This document shows positions 1 through 11,781 of a stretch of 64,000 bases of DNA, in pieces. The notes beneath the pieces were generated by a model. It had not been told where the DNA came from and searched no databases. It worked only from the letters and a program-made list of their open reading frames with translations. The position numbers and the translations under genes are program-made. The stretch's first letter is position 1; the number at the start of each line of letters is the position of its first letter. The stretch covers positions 24,738,001 to 24,802,000 of the forward strand of contig OX485803.1 in assembly GCA_950295325.1 (NCBI GenBank), read 5' to 3'. Origin of the DNA: Polytrichum commune. Taxonomy: Eukaryota; Streptophyta; Polytrichopsida; Polytrichales; Polytrichaceae.

Positions 1-373
1 ACTGCATATCTTTTGACATTAGTAATATGTTCACTCCTTAATAGGTACCAGGTTCAAGATATTAAGCAAGAGGTATTTAATTTTCTGTAAGCAGGTTATT
101 GTGTGGAGAGTTCAGGTTGTGAATTTGATTGTATGCATGTAATTGGAAGACAAATATTCTTAAAAGATGACTATGGGGCTTCCAGACTGACAATTTAGAC
201 TAGTTCTCTTTTTTCTGCTTAGCTTCTTTATAAGGAAGGTCAACAACAAAGATAGGCTATACTACTCACACCAGTTAGAGTCTGTCACTGGGATTTTATT
301 TCTGGTCAAAATATGCACACGCTGCTTATTGGCTTGGATTCTCAAATACATACTACCTTGTGACAGTTTGCAG
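1..373. other. Upstream intron or unassigned sequence
   Basis: No coding exon is recognisable here. The segment ends in a good 3' splice site (TTTGCAG at 367-373) for the exon starting at 374, so it is probably an intron of the RPC5-like gene whose upstream exons lie outside the window. Confidence 0.5.
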
Positions 374-2286
374 ATCATATGTCAGAGTCTGCGTGACATG
401 GCCATTGAGCAAACTGCTGCCAACCCCAATTCCAAAGCAGCAGCAAATGCTGTTGCTGCAGCAAAAGGTGCTAATGCCCCTCCTGCAGAACTTACTGCTG
501 CTGTAAGCAAAGTGGCAACTAATCTTGGTGGTGTTTATTTTCTGTCATCTTTGGGCAACCCGGCACTTGATCCTTTCAGGTATCATCGGCACCACTTTCT
601 CTTGCTACTTTCTATGCGTACTTCCATGCTCATGATATTCATAGCCAATTCGTCCTATTAGTACATGAGTAATAGTTGCTATCTGATACCCGACGAACAT
701 CTGAGCTTCATGCCTTTGAGAGTTTTCTTAATTTACAAAACTACAATTGGTGCTTTTGACTTGCTGTGTTATCAAATGTTCTTAATGTACAAAACTCTAC
801 TATCAAATATGTATAAATCCAGGTGTACAACCATGGTGTTTGGTCCATTTAACTGTGGAGATCTACTGAAAGTGCACCTTTCATCACTGGATTATAGGAT
901 TATGTGATCATAGACTTGGTATGAGTCTGTAATTACGAAACATATCTTTAAGCATATTTGATGTGTTCTTGAGAATCAACAGGTTACTGGCTTTATCCGG
1001 CAGAATAAAAGATTGTTGGTAGGATAGAATTCCTGGGTTTCTGGAAACTACTGGGCTGGCCAAGTGGAAAGATAGTTTCCGGACGACTAGAAGATGGACC
1101 TAGTAGGTTGGGTTTTCTTGGTAACAACTTGTCCTTGGTGCTTTGCAGAGAGGTAGTGATTGCCCTCTTACGCAACAATGGACCAAACACGGGGCTTCGA
1201 AGGACAGAAATCATGGTTGCATCAAAGATACGATTAGGCACTGAACCTCCAGCACCTACATATAACAAGGTGAGGTTCTCAGTTATGTGCACTGTCAGAA
1301 TGGTGTCCGCCAGTAATGTGAGTGGGTCGAATTTGGGTTACTTACCTTAATCAGATACGTATAGTTGAGTGGTGTGTGGCTAGGTTTGGATCTAAGAATG
1401 GACACTGAAAAGAGATGTATTTAAAAGAGACTAGACTAGGTGCTCAAAATTTGTTAATATTTCTAATCAACAACAACTTGGAGACCAAGTATTTCAAATC
1501 AGGAAGAAAGAGAACCTTCACTTTGAAAATCATTAAGATATTCATATTATCTTCGAAAATTATGAGGAAAATGGCTGTGCCCTCGATTGGAGAAGTGGCT
1601 AACAACGAAATGATTAGAAAATCCAAATCAAGATGATTAACAAGTGCAAAGTAATTAGAACCTCCAAGGAGAAGTGGTCCAACAAAGTAAAGTATCCAAT
1701 TAAGTTCAATTGACCTTATCTACTCATCGAATTCACAAGACTGAGGAACTATTGTAACTTCTTTAGATTGTGAAACTCAGAAGTACCCATAGCATCTTGA
1801 CCTCAAGAGACAACTTTGTTGAGTAATTTGTTGCAAAGCATGTATAAGAATGTTCACTATTGCACGTCATCATCTGGATGTGCAGTAATGGTAAGGGGAC
1901 TAATGATGAAACACTTTAAAAATTTGACACGTAATCAAATCATCAGGTTTCTAGGTGTTGAATGTCTGCAAGTTCGAGATTGATGTGTTTCAAGTCGTCT
2001 TTTAAAGGGGTTGTTTCATTGGTATTTGGATTAGAACTGATTACATTGTATTTGTTCACATGGGGCTTTTGACACAGTCCAAAGTACTTGGTCTCTTATC
2101 ATGGAATACTCAATGCCACACACCTTGTATTTGACTAAGCTCAGATGATCATCTGTAAGTAATATTTTTCCCCAGAAATCTCAAAAAAGGTTCTAACTTC
2201 TATTGGCTTTGCAGGTCCTGAAAGAGCTATGTTACACGAGGGGAGGAGCGTGGGTCCTCAAGCCAGGAGATGGGCGACCCACATAA
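374..2286 (+). CDS. RNA polymerase III subunit RPC5-like, last three exons (5' part outside window)
   Basis: Three plus-strand exons join in phase: 374-579 (ends in phase 2 before GTATCA), 1149-1269 (after TTTGCAG, ends AACAAG before GTGAGG) and 2215-2286 (after CTTTGCAG, stop TAA 2284-2286). They encode about 132 residues. First comes an Ala-rich stretch, then a segment containing GGVYFLSSLGNPALDPFR, a winged-helix-like part (EVVIALLRNNGPNTGLRRTE), and a C-terminus containing TRGGAWVLKPGDGRPT. The order GVY..GNP..FR, VVIALLR, GGAWVLK-GDG matches my memory of the C-terminus of plant RPC5/SIN-like proteins, a peripheral subunit of nuclear RNA polymerase III. That identity rests on memory of family motifs, not on a search. 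The in-phase exons and clean splice sites argue for a live host gene rather than a fragment. The introns are 569 and 945 bases. Confidence 0.6.
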
Positions 2287-2858
2287 AGTGACAACTTGGT
2301 CCTCCTTGCCGGACTCTTGTAGAAAATTTTGGAGTTGTTTCACAGTAGAGGTCACACAGGTGACCGCATCATAGACACAGTGAAGGCAGTAAATTGCCAC
2401 ATTGAGCTTCAATCACGAGTTGTTTAGGAGTTGTTGCATATCTGTAGGGAGGGCATGATGAAGCAAGTTAATTACATATTGAATATGACGGAAGCCTGGC
2501 AGAAATCTTCAGAGCATCCATTTAGGCGTATTTCTTCACTCTACATTCACACACGAACCTTGTGCATACAGCATCTCAGCCATGTAGCTTGGGCTTCATG
2601 GTGTCTGTGTAAATGCATCCATTGTGGATGAAGGGGCTCTAGTAAAAACAAGTCCTCTGAAGGTTGAGGGCTGATTCATTCCAGGTTGGCTCTGCTAGAC
2701 CAATCTTGGGTGTTTGGTACCATTTTCGGTGTCTCATCACCTAAATACTGACAATTTAAGGTATAGAGGATTTGACTGACACCATAACGCCCTTGCCCGT
2801 TTCATGAGCTTTCCATTGGCTCAAACTAAGGATAGTCAACAACGAGGACCTAAAATGG
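2287..2858. other. Downstream flank of the RPC5-like gene
   Basis: AT-rich sequence after the stop codon. It should hold the 3' UTR, but I see no further exon and no RNA gene. The small ORFs here have no recognisable motif. Confidence 0.4.
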
Positions 2859-3099
2859 ACTACACTAATTACTGTATTTAGTGTTACTTACTATTTATAA
2901 CTACGTACTGATTTATTTATGTACTGTATATCTCAATTTTTTGCAAAACAAAAGGTCAAAGTGGTTGTTTGGACATTACAGAACATTGACATCAATAGTG
3001 AAAAGTACATCAATAGTGAAAAGGTAGTAATTGTATTGTAAAGTTATGTTGCGTAATTCCAAATAGTAACTGACACTAAATACAATATTTTAGTGTAGT
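2859..3099. mobile_element. MITE with about 40-bp terminal inverted repeats
   Basis: The left end (ACTACACTAATTACTGTATT and onward) is an imperfect inverted copy of the right end ending AGTGTAGT. The similarity runs about 40 bases inward and includes the motif TATTTAGTGT near both ends. There is no coding capacity. The target duplication is not clear. Related ends, an inverted ACTAAAT/ATTTAGT pair, occur near 9470-9500 and 61570-61600. Confidence 0.5.
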
Positions 3100-4348
3100 T
3101 TCTATTACAGGTAACCTTTTTGTATCTTTACACGAATTTCCGCCTTAGTAATTCAAGACAACATAAGATATCATAGAAGATATGTTGGACTGAAGTGCAC
3201 CTTGGTCGTTAGTTCAACAAGCACAGTCTCATGTTCCTCTTCATTATGCCCAAAAAACCACTGCCTTGTTGGCTTGAGATTCATATTTCAAATAGGTACT
3301 TCACCAGGCATTTATTTTCCATGATGTGATGCACATCACCATTTTAATGCTGAAATCTGAAATCGCTATCTGATCAAAATGGGTTCTGGAATATTTGAAC
3401 TTAGAAACTCCTTAGAGATTAAGATTCAATTCAAATATGTTGAGTGGCATAGTTTTTGAGAATCCACTTCGAAAGCCTATTCATTACAAGATAATCAACA
3501 CATGATCAAATCACTCTTAAGTACCCAAATTCACCAAAGTGCGAGAATAAGTGTGACCACCTGAGCCTTGTGCAAGTATCCCAATGCTCCAAGTGTTCAC
3601 AATCAGAGCGCTTATGGTATTCACAAGTGTCTTTCCCCACTGCAATTACCCACTCGTTCACAATTACAGATGAAGGCCATATGATGCTCCTTACAACCAT
3701 TGAAATAACATAGCTGATTGTAAAAAATGTGCAAAAGAAAAAGGAAAACATAATATGAAGAGTTTTATAACATACAATTTGAAGCAGAACACAAGTCATG
3801 ATCTGGTTCAGTATTATATCATCTCCGGATGTGAAGTAATTTTTCATAAAATCGAAGTTCAAATACTACTGAAAACAAGAGGTTCATACAAAGAGGAAAT
3901 AGCAGGAGGGGATGAGAGGAGAAGATGGTGCTCATTGATAATTAGCATCTTCTCATCTTGTATCTACATAGATCATTACAAAAACCACTGCCTTGTTTAT
4001 TTATGATTCATTTGTCAAAGAGGTGCTTCACAGGTATCCTTTTTGCATGATGTGATGCACATCATCATTTTAATTCTGAAATATAGTTGTAGGAACCTGA
4101 CATGTCTTTATATTCATCAACAAAAACTTTTGGGTCTGGTGGGAATCTCTAAGGAACACATAAAAGGTGTTCAAAACCTTGTTTCAGATCTAGATATCAA
4201 GCATAATTGGCCTCATCTCAACTTGCAACTATAAAAAGCAACAGCTTACACGTCTCCACAGCTAGCTGTTAGTTGCAACAGATCTCATTTGTTGCTGTAT
4301 AAAAAATGTAAGATTCCGCCATACTTCAAATTGGCTTGAGTGAAGATT
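3100..4348. repeat. Intergenic DNA with a dispersed about 100-bp direct repeat
   Basis: The stretch at about 3252-3350 recurs, diverged, at about 3979-4083. Both copies share AACCACTGCCTTGTT and ATGATGTGATGCACATCA. The function is unknown. No gene is recognised between the RPC5-like gene and the end of PGS1. Confidence 0.4.
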
Positions 4349-7300
4349 CTACAACCATGGCCTCACGAGGCGAAGGGCAAGTGAGGTCAAAGGACCCCCT
4401 TGCCGATCTGGTCCTATAAAGACCCCAGCATTCACTCGGGCCGCATGGACAAACAAGTCATCCCGCTCTCTTTCCAGTTGCAGCCGAAGCCGCGGTGCTG
4501 TTGTGAAGAGCCATAGCTGAGCTTCCAGGTCTCGGTCCCGAGACCTGTACCCTAAGTTGGAGCTTCCAATAAGAGAAATACTGGGCCCATCTTCTTCTCC
4601 AGGTAGGCTGCACCATAAACCTTTTGCATGAAAGGTCCAACCAGGCCTCTCGTACTCATAGAAGCTCAATCCTATCTTCTTCTGGCCAACCAATTTCTCT
4701 GCCCCCTGATGTTTACCTTCAGACCTGGACCTGTTATAAAGCTTCTGCTCAAGGAGAGAGTACGCCAGTGGTATTGAGCCCGAGATCCCTGATGACCCAT
4801 AGAAACCATTGGCCTGCACACAAACACTACATATGAGCAGAAAAATTCTTCCTTGCCCCTTGCACGAACAGAATGACCAGAACTTTAGAGTGTCAACAAT
4901 TCTACACAATTCATTTGCAATAATCTATGTAAAGTTCTAATGGCTGCTGATATTCTTTATTGCATGAAAATTTCCAAGACCCCCTTAAAACTAGAGCTCA
5001 AATTTGCAATTTTCGGGAGTTTGATGCTTGTAGTTGACAAGCTTTCATCCAAAGCTCACACTCTTGAGAACTTTACCAACCTTCAGGCTCTCAATAGTTT
5101 GAGCAAGTGCAATGTGAGATATCAAGGGGAGATTGATACTAAACAATGATGCAATTATAACAAGCCAAAAAATGCTTGCAAGCTCAATGGCTTGGGGTCT
5201 GCAAAATGAGAGCTTGAACATTCATAAGCTACCTAAGCTACCTCATAGAGGTAGCTTAAGATTTTGACAGAGCTTGCCAAAAATGACTGAGAGCTTGTCT
5301 AAGTCATTTCACATGGGATCCATCAAGGCGCCATTTAAAAAGTTGTAAGCCTGGTTAAAAGTTCAAGCTCTCAAGTTGAAAGCCCATGTGTAAGTGAATT
5401 CGAGTAAATAAGCCCGTGTAAGAGGTTCCAGCCAATGAGAAGGCTACTTTCTTCAAGCTCTTAACTTCCCTAGTGTAAAGGGGGCCCTAAATCCAACTAC
5501 AGTACATGAGACTGATGTTAAAGATAAAACAAGTTAATAAATCAAAGACCCAGTGGATAGTGATGTTTCTTTGCAGCAATATCAAGACTTCAACAAAAGC
5601 ATAGAGTACAACAGTCATGTATAGGGTTGGTGGTCACCTTGGGCGAGGCTGTGAGGATTTGCACGTTCTTATCTTCGGCAGCTCTCAGTAACGACTCCTC
5701 ATACTCGGGTGTCAAGTTAAAATAGGGGGACGACAGATGCAGGTCACTGCCTGCTGGTAGGTGCTTCAATAGCCACATCATGAAGTGCTCATCCTGTCGA
5801 ATCCCCAGAGGCCCCATCTGCATCGTTGGGAAAACCCATGTATCGATCCCCTTCCTCATGTCTATCCTTGACATCAATGTCAACTCTTTCGCAGAGTCGG
5901 TCATCTCTGTGCGAAATAATTCAGGCCGCATCATGGGATCCAAGTTTGCAGGCTGCAGTTGGAGCTTCCCAAACATGTCCAGGTTGTAGGAGTACGATGC
6001 AACCATGTCAATCAACAATGAGAAATGGGACGCCAAATCCTTGTTGTTGGGGAAACACAGGTACCGGTCTTGGCGTACAGTGAAGTAGGAGGTGCTCATG
6101 TTGGCTCCTGTCATGATGACCGTGTCATCAAAAACAAAGGCCTTGAGGTGGCAGACGCCAATGATTTCCTGTGCCCGTGTGGGCAGGACCCATTTCAGAA
6201 GCTTTGTAAGCTCAGGGGTGTGATACAAAGCAATCCGCAGAGGCTCCCGTGGTCTATCGCGCCGAGTTTTGCGCCACGCGGCGTCGTCTGACAGGAGGAT
6301 GTTTGCCAGCATGGCCGCGCTCGAGGGGTATACATCAGACTCTTTCGAGGGTCGAGTTGTGCGTAGGGCATCACAAAGTATCGTCACCTGAAGTGATGGG
6401 TTTTGGGCAAGTGAATCTGCAATGACATCCAGCTGCCGTTACTGACCATAAGAGCAATTCTTTAATTCCCCACCATAGTCTCTCTCATCAGCCGCAGCTA
6501 AAGTTGTCGCTATTGAAGCTGGAATAGCACTTGTAAGTATTCCTAAAAGCATTGTAGGTGTAGGAACTACTAGCGACATAAGAACAGCAACAACTAGAAT
6601 TACCAGGTGATATATTTCCAAACAGCCAGCTTTTACTGATATAGGTAATGTAAAATCACAAACCCACCACTCTTAATGTAGCCAGCATTGCAAAACGAAA
6701 TAGCTGTGTCATGCCCCTGGCTCATGGCTCGTGCCTCATGTGCAATTTGTCATGAGCAAGAACAATTTTTCCAGGATGACACATTACATTCACCTCCTGC
6801 TATAGACATGTGTTTCAGTTGCATTGTGCTTATGGAATTGCCTGGACAAGAGCTGTCAGTTCAAGCTGACACAGATGATACGATGAGGTGTTTCATCTCA
6901 AACCACCCCTCCAGCCAGTGTTGCAAAACCAGACTGCTACATCATACCCCTGGCTCATGTGCAATTTGTCATGAGCAAAAGAAGAATACATCCACATGTA
7001 TGTTCATCTCATACTATATCCACTATGTTTCAGTTGCATTTGTGCTTATGAAAACGCCTGGACAAGAGCACTGCCAGTTCAAACTCCCTCATCAAGACAT
7101 ATATGATAGGATGAGGTGTTCGTGATAGTTCGTACCTTTCAAAATTGTGGAGCTAAAGAGAAACATTCTATATGGTATAAGGTATGTGATCCTTGTGTGG
7201 TCACTCTTCTTAATTGAACATCTATACTTAAGTGGTGTATGGCAAGGTTTGCACTTAAACATGGACACCAAAATGACATAATCATGATGAGATTGGATTA

Positions 7301-8287
7301 TGTGCTCAGAATATATTCACCATTGTAGGTCCAACTGTTAAAGGGAGAGCCTATGTCATCACTCAAAGATCACTGATATAGAAAGAAACTTCACTTTGAC
7401 CTCTTAGGAGTTTTGGATCTCAACTCCATTTCTGAAACCTGAAACGACAATCTCCGACAATCTCCATGATTCATTGCAATTGCTTACTGGATAAGACGAT
7501 TCCCAATCCCATCCAAGCCAAAATTGTATGTGGAGTTGGAAGTGCCCGCAATAGGACCACATAACTTAATGCAATATCCAAAACCTCAAGAAGCTGGATG
7601 ACAAGATTGTTCAAAGTATATTCTAGGTTCAAGGTTCAATCGTTCGCACAATTGCGAGGCCTATTTGATCACTTGACAAGAAAGATATTTTCACTCCGAA
7701 CTCTTCCAACTTTTGCATCTCAAGCCCGATTCTGAAACTTGAAATGACAATCTCCATGATTCATCGCATTGGCTCACCGGATGAGACAATTCCCGATCCA
7801 TCCCATCCAGCTTTCAATTTGTACGTGGAGTTGGGAGTGCGCCCAATAGGGCCATATACCCTTATGCAGTGTCCAGAAACATGCAGAGCTTGCATTAGAC
7901 AAGAGAATGATGATAAAGAGAACCAACCAGCTCTTGCTCGAGAGTGCCGGTGCCAATGTAGAGGGAGGCGATCATCACCCGTGACCGCGCATTCCGAACA
8001 CCTTGCAACAGCACATCGTAGAACTGGGAGGGCGTCTCCAGCACCTCGATGCTCTCCCCTTTTACGGGGATGGCCCTTGCGTGGGTGGCCATCCCCAGCA
8101 GGAGCTGCTTCCCCATCTTCTCCATGCCTGGCCCCATCGTCACCTCCCTCTGCGTCTCCAGATGCCTATTAACGATGGCCCTACTAGGGTTCCAACCTTG
8201 CTGTTGGCTACTTGCTGCTGGCACCCTCCACCATGCCCTCTTGAAACCCCTCCTCGCCATCCACATCCCTGCCATGGAAAAACTCAT
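4349..8287 (-). CDS. PGS1: Phosphatidylglycerophosphate synthase, PLD-type (mitochondrial PGS1)
   Basis: Three minus-strand exons, 8287-7924, 6416-5638 and 4813-4349, join in phase to a 535-residue protein, close to the length I recall for animal and fungal PGS1. The enzyme makes phosphatidylglycerophosphate from CDP-diacylglycerol and glycerol-3-phosphate, the committed step to cardiolipin. Motif HKD1 is HLKAFVFD (H211, K213, D218) followed by GANMSTSYFT. HKD2 is HAKGLWCS (H443, K445) followed by IGSSNLGYRSRDRDLEAQ. The N-terminus is Arg-rich and nearly free of acidic residues, which fits a mitochondrial presequence. Also present are ASLYIGTGTLEQEL in exon 1 and SPYFNLT and LTASPK just before the exon 2/3 junction, as expected for the family. 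Introns begin GT and end AG; intron 1 (7923-6417) carries tandem duplications. All catalytic positions are intact, so the gene is probably functional. Flowering plants, as I recall, use an unrelated CDP-alcohol-phosphotransferase type, which makes this copy notable. Confidence 0.9.
4814..5637 (-). other. PGS1 intron 2
   Basis: Bounded by AAG|GTGACC at the 5' side and TGTGCAG|GCC at the 3' side on the minus strand. I see no gene or mobile element with clear ends inside it. Confidence 0.7.
6681..7126. repeat. Tandem duplication in PGS1 intron 1 (about 220-bp unit)
   Basis: Units 6681-6912 and 6913-7126 share CCCTGGCTCATG, GTGCAATTTGTCATGAGCAA, TTTCAGTTGCAT and CCTGGACAAGAGC in the same order. 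The apparent ORF with CxxC pairs across this block comes from the duplication and has no other support. Confidence 0.65.
7383..7868. repeat. Second duplication in PGS1 intron 1 (about 190-bp units)
   Basis: The copies at about 7383-7575 and 7680-7868 share TCTGAAAC..TGAAA, GACAATCTCCATGATTCAT and GTGGAGTTGG. A more distant relative of the neighbouring sequence (AAGTGGTGTATGGCAAGGTTT, near 7230) is seen at about 1368-1390 in the RPC5-like gene, so an old dispersed repeat is involved. Confidence 0.5.
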
Positions 8288-8403
8288 CGCCGGAACACAA
8301 CCACCGCCTCCTCACAACGTGCGGTCATAATACACCGCGAAACACGATTGAAATGTCGAAATTCAGCTTTGAATTGCTCCTCATCTCGCGGAGAACAACC
8401 TTA

Positions 8404-8420
8404 AACCCTAACTTATATAC
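8404..8420 (-). promoter_or_regulatory. PGS1 core promoter: TATA box and telo-box
   Basis: On the minus strand TATATAAG (8420-8413) lies about 125 bases upstream of the PGS1 ATG (8287-8285) and is followed directly by TTAGGGTTT, the plant telo-box (AAACCCTAA on the plus strand). Telo-boxes near the start site are common in plant genes for growth and organelle functions. The role here is inferred from position. Confidence 0.5.
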
Positions 8421-8742
8421 AAAACGCTCTGCATCCCCTGCCTTGCTCCGACCAACCGAATGCTACTAACGAAACCGATGTTGGGTGTCTTGGAGTCTTG
8501 TATTCCTCCAACCGATTGACAGACGTTACATTTTTGCAACGCCCGCAATCATGCTCGGCCACAGAATTCGGTGAGTGAGCAAACTCACGTCGATTCGGAT
8601 CCCCGGAGGAGGTGCACGGAGACCGAGGACCCCTGTGAGGTCGTACTTTGCATTTAACTCTTAAACCCCTAAGGTAAGCAGGTTTAATTCGGTTAATTAT
8701 CATGGTTGGACACCTATATTTAAGTGGATGTGATGGATGTAA
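8421..8742. other. PGS1 upstream region
   Basis: Contains no recognised gene. It probably holds the distal promoter of PGS1. The minus-strand ORF across it and the adjoining MITE has no recognisable motif. Confidence 0.3.
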
Positions 8743-9230
8743 GGGCCACTTCACACACGAGCCAAGAGCCTTGACCATGAAATTGTGAGAGCCCAAAAGA
8801 AAGTGTCCAAAGGCCGTCCCAAAACACCACCAAAATCGTGTAGTGTGGTCATGGACCCTCAAGTAAACTGTGAAGTCATATGTGACCGGGCATTCAACCG
8901 AATGTTATTTCAATGAATGTATGTTCATGTGGGTCTTCACACATGATAAAATAGAATAAATCAACGGTTGTGAGCGTTTGGAGTGTCATTGGTCTCCTGG
9001 TTTTATGTTAGGCCTAGCTCCAAGAGATGATTTTTGAAAATAATTCAAGTGACCATGAAACATGATCCATTCGATGCCATGTAGAATTTACACCCATCTT
9101 GCATTCACATTCTCCATTGGTCCCTCAAGCATATTGTGAAGCGAACTTGGACCAGCTCCGCCTTCTCCACCAATGAGAGTGCTTGAAGTGTAATGGTCAC
9201 AAGTTCTCAGTCTTGTGTGTGAAGTGGCCC
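8743..9230. mobile_element. MITE, copy 1 (Tourist-like?)
   Basis: A 488-bp non-coding element with terminal inverted repeats GGGCCACTTCACACAC / GTGTGTGAAGTGGCCC. The flanks are TAA on the left and TTA on the right. A second copy at 60769-61247 is flanked by TAA on both sides, which suggests a 3-bp TWA target duplication typical of PIF/Harbinger MITEs. The two copies are alignable along their whole length. Confidence 0.8.
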
Positions 9231-9563
9231 TTAGCTGATGAGTTGTATTCATGTACCCAGCTGTAGATTTCGTATCAGTATAGGATGGGCTTAAAATTTC
9301 CTAAGGTTAGTGGGTAATGGATGGTCACTTTAATTGCAACACTATAAATCTATAACCCCCCTAATTATTTTACAAGGAATGACAAATAATGTTGGGTTAA
9401 CATTTAATGTTGGTGACACTACACTGTGGTTTACAACTAGTATTGAGCAAGACAATTAGAATTGGTGACACTAAATATCATATTTAGTGTACTCCCTATT
9501 TTCTATTATATTCTTGCAAACCATGTTTATCATATAATCTTGAAACCATGGTCACCACTACCA
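9231..9563. repeat. Dispersed repeat, inverted relative to 61.25-61.6 kb
   Basis: The motifs AAGGAATGACAAATAATGTT, GTGGTTTACAA and TATTGAGCAAGAC recur in reverse complement just right of the second MITE copy (61255-61350). The block ends with the inverted pair ACTAAATAT/ATATTTAGT near 9470-9490. No gene is present. Confidence 0.5.
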
Positions 9564-10364
9564 GGGGGCATTCACGGTTGAGGTACTACTTTTGGGACAA
9601 AGGACTTAAGGACTAGTGGATTTCGGCGTTTATCATGATTTACTATTATTTGATCAATAAATTTTAAATAAATAAGTAGATAGTTCATAGGCTATATCAA
9701 GAAAGATATTATTTCTTATTAAATAATCACCAATAATAGAGAAATTCCCTATGAAATAAGTAGATAAGTCATAAAACTTGAAAAGGGGTCAAATGACTTG
9801 TTTGGGCCACATCAATGGCATTTTTTGCTATTTAGGTGTGCATTGGTGGTCAATTATTTCCTGTTTTGCATATTGGTACCTTGGTATAAGTGTCATGTGT
9901 TCATTCATATAATTTTTTTTGTCCAATTCTAATACTAGACATTCCCTTTAGGTGTGGCCGTGATTATATGTATTTTTGGCCATGTTTGGTGCCACATGTA
10001 AAGTTGGGCAATTGGTATTCAATACTTTTTGGTTCTGTTGGTACACACTTGAATGATGATTGTGAGGAAAAAAATTGGGATCGTTTCGATTAATTCTTGT
10101 TGTCCTTTTCATTCCTTGATCCTAAGGTGAATAATTAAGACAACACTCCTAAATGTCCTTTAAGGAATCAAAATGATATCTTAGGTGACCCTATTCCTTC
10201 TAAATTAACTTTGTCGGTGTACTCAATATGGAGTATGAATTGTAGGTATGATCCAAAATATGCTTCACAATACAAATCTAAGCATACCAAGCATGTGAAG
10301 TTATCTAAAAAAGTCCTTTTTCCGTTAGACATCCAAAAGTAGTACCCCAACTATGAATGCCCCC
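9564..10364. mobile_element. Non-autonomous DNA transposon, 801 bp
   Basis: The ends are inverted repeats of about 32 bp: GGGGGCATTCACGGTTGAGG at the left, its near-complement ending GAATGCCCCC at the right, both with GGTACTACTTTTGG. The flanks are ACCA at 9560-9563 and 10365-10368, a possible 4-bp target duplication. The ORFs inside are short and carry no transposase motif. Confidence 0.7.
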
Positions 10365-10368
10365 ACCA

Positions 10369-11781
10369 ACATACGCGTTCTAGGCACATGTCATATGTTG
10401 GTGGGAGAAATATGCAAATCTACCACTTATGATAGATTTACATTTTTTTATGTGACGTATGACAATTGTTGAGTGATGCAGTTTAATTGCCCAAGACTCG
10501 TATGCTTGTGAACCCTAAAGTCATCCATATTTAAGTTGGATTAGCACTTATGTTATGAGCACAACAACATCAAGATCACATGAATTAGAACAAAATTAAT
10601 CTATTGTTTATGGAAATGTTGAATGTCACCAACTTCATGTGATTCTTCCTAGTCACAAAGTTTCCCAAAGTGGACAATGTTGATCGTTGGTATTATGTCT
10701 CCTTCAACCAATGAGTTGTGTTTTGAGTCTTGAGAATAATGTTTCATGTTGGATACATAGTTGTATGTTTTGATGGAAAAGTGGTGTTGGAATTGGGGGC
10801 ACTTATGGAATTGGGCACTTCTACCTAAAGGCTGGTTGATTCCCTAAAGACCACATGACCTAGACTCTCTTCTTGTTCCATCTAGCCTACCGATATGTGA
10901 CATTTGGCTTCATCATTACGGCCACGTAAGGTAAGTGGGCCTCAAACGGGCACTTTTGGGTCTACAACCACTTCTCATACAATACGAAACACACAATTGG
11001 TGTGAGATGATTAGCAAATCCAAATTGTGCCCATCACCATTTTCTTCGCAATGTTTGGAACTCATATGAATATTTTATTCTTACTCAAAAGTGAAGATTC
11101 TCTTTGTCATTAAATCATCATATAGGTCACTTCAATTATGTTCATTATCATATTTCAAATGATTAACAAATTTTGAACATGTAGTCCAATCTCTAGGCTA
11201 CTGGACACATGTCTTTTTGGTGTTTGTTTTGCACCTAACCATGCACCACTCAATTATAGGTGTCCGATTAAGATGAGTAACTGCACTTGACCCGTGTACC
11301 ATGGAGCCAACATTACAAACATTCTTGAGTAGGCAAGAAGCAGCTCCCACCATTCACATGATCACTTCCAAACAATTCCGAATTTATTCCTGAACATCAA
11401 ACTCTTCAATTGAAGTTGAGAAGAGGGAGACACCTCATACACTACCCACGGAGAGATGTCTGAATCAACACTTGGAGTGCCGGAGGGTAGTTTCCACGTG
11501 TGATTTGGCAAACACGCCGAAAATTATTTCTCTCAAAAACCAATTATTTTGTGTTGAAGCAGACAGCACCGTAAGTGATAATCTTGGATGTACAAGTTTC
11601 TCGCTAAACTTCTCACAAACTGTCTCATCGTATACATGAATCTATGATCCACCTCCGTCCGTTCTTTGGACTGATGATTCGGTGGCTCATCAAGAATTTC
11701 CAATCAGCAACTGCAAGCTGTTTCCAATGGAAGTCTAACTTAGATGAAGGGCAATCGGATGCAACTTTAGCACCCATTTTT
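10369..11781. other. Intergenic region downstream of the GDSL gene
   Basis: AT-rich DNA without an ORF of note, RNA gene or element with clear ends. The GDSL polyadenylation region must lie at its right edge. Confidence 0.4.

Noticed and set aside
6688-7125. 145-residue ORF with CAICHEQ repeats, zinc-finger-like
   Set aside because: It lies in PGS1 intron 1 on the opposite strand and exists only because a 220-bp segment is duplicated.
7895-8172. Plus-strand Pro/Ser-rich ORFs over PGS1 exon 1
   Set aside because: Shadows of the PGS1 coding strand; the minus strand carries the conserved PGS1 N-terminal motifs.
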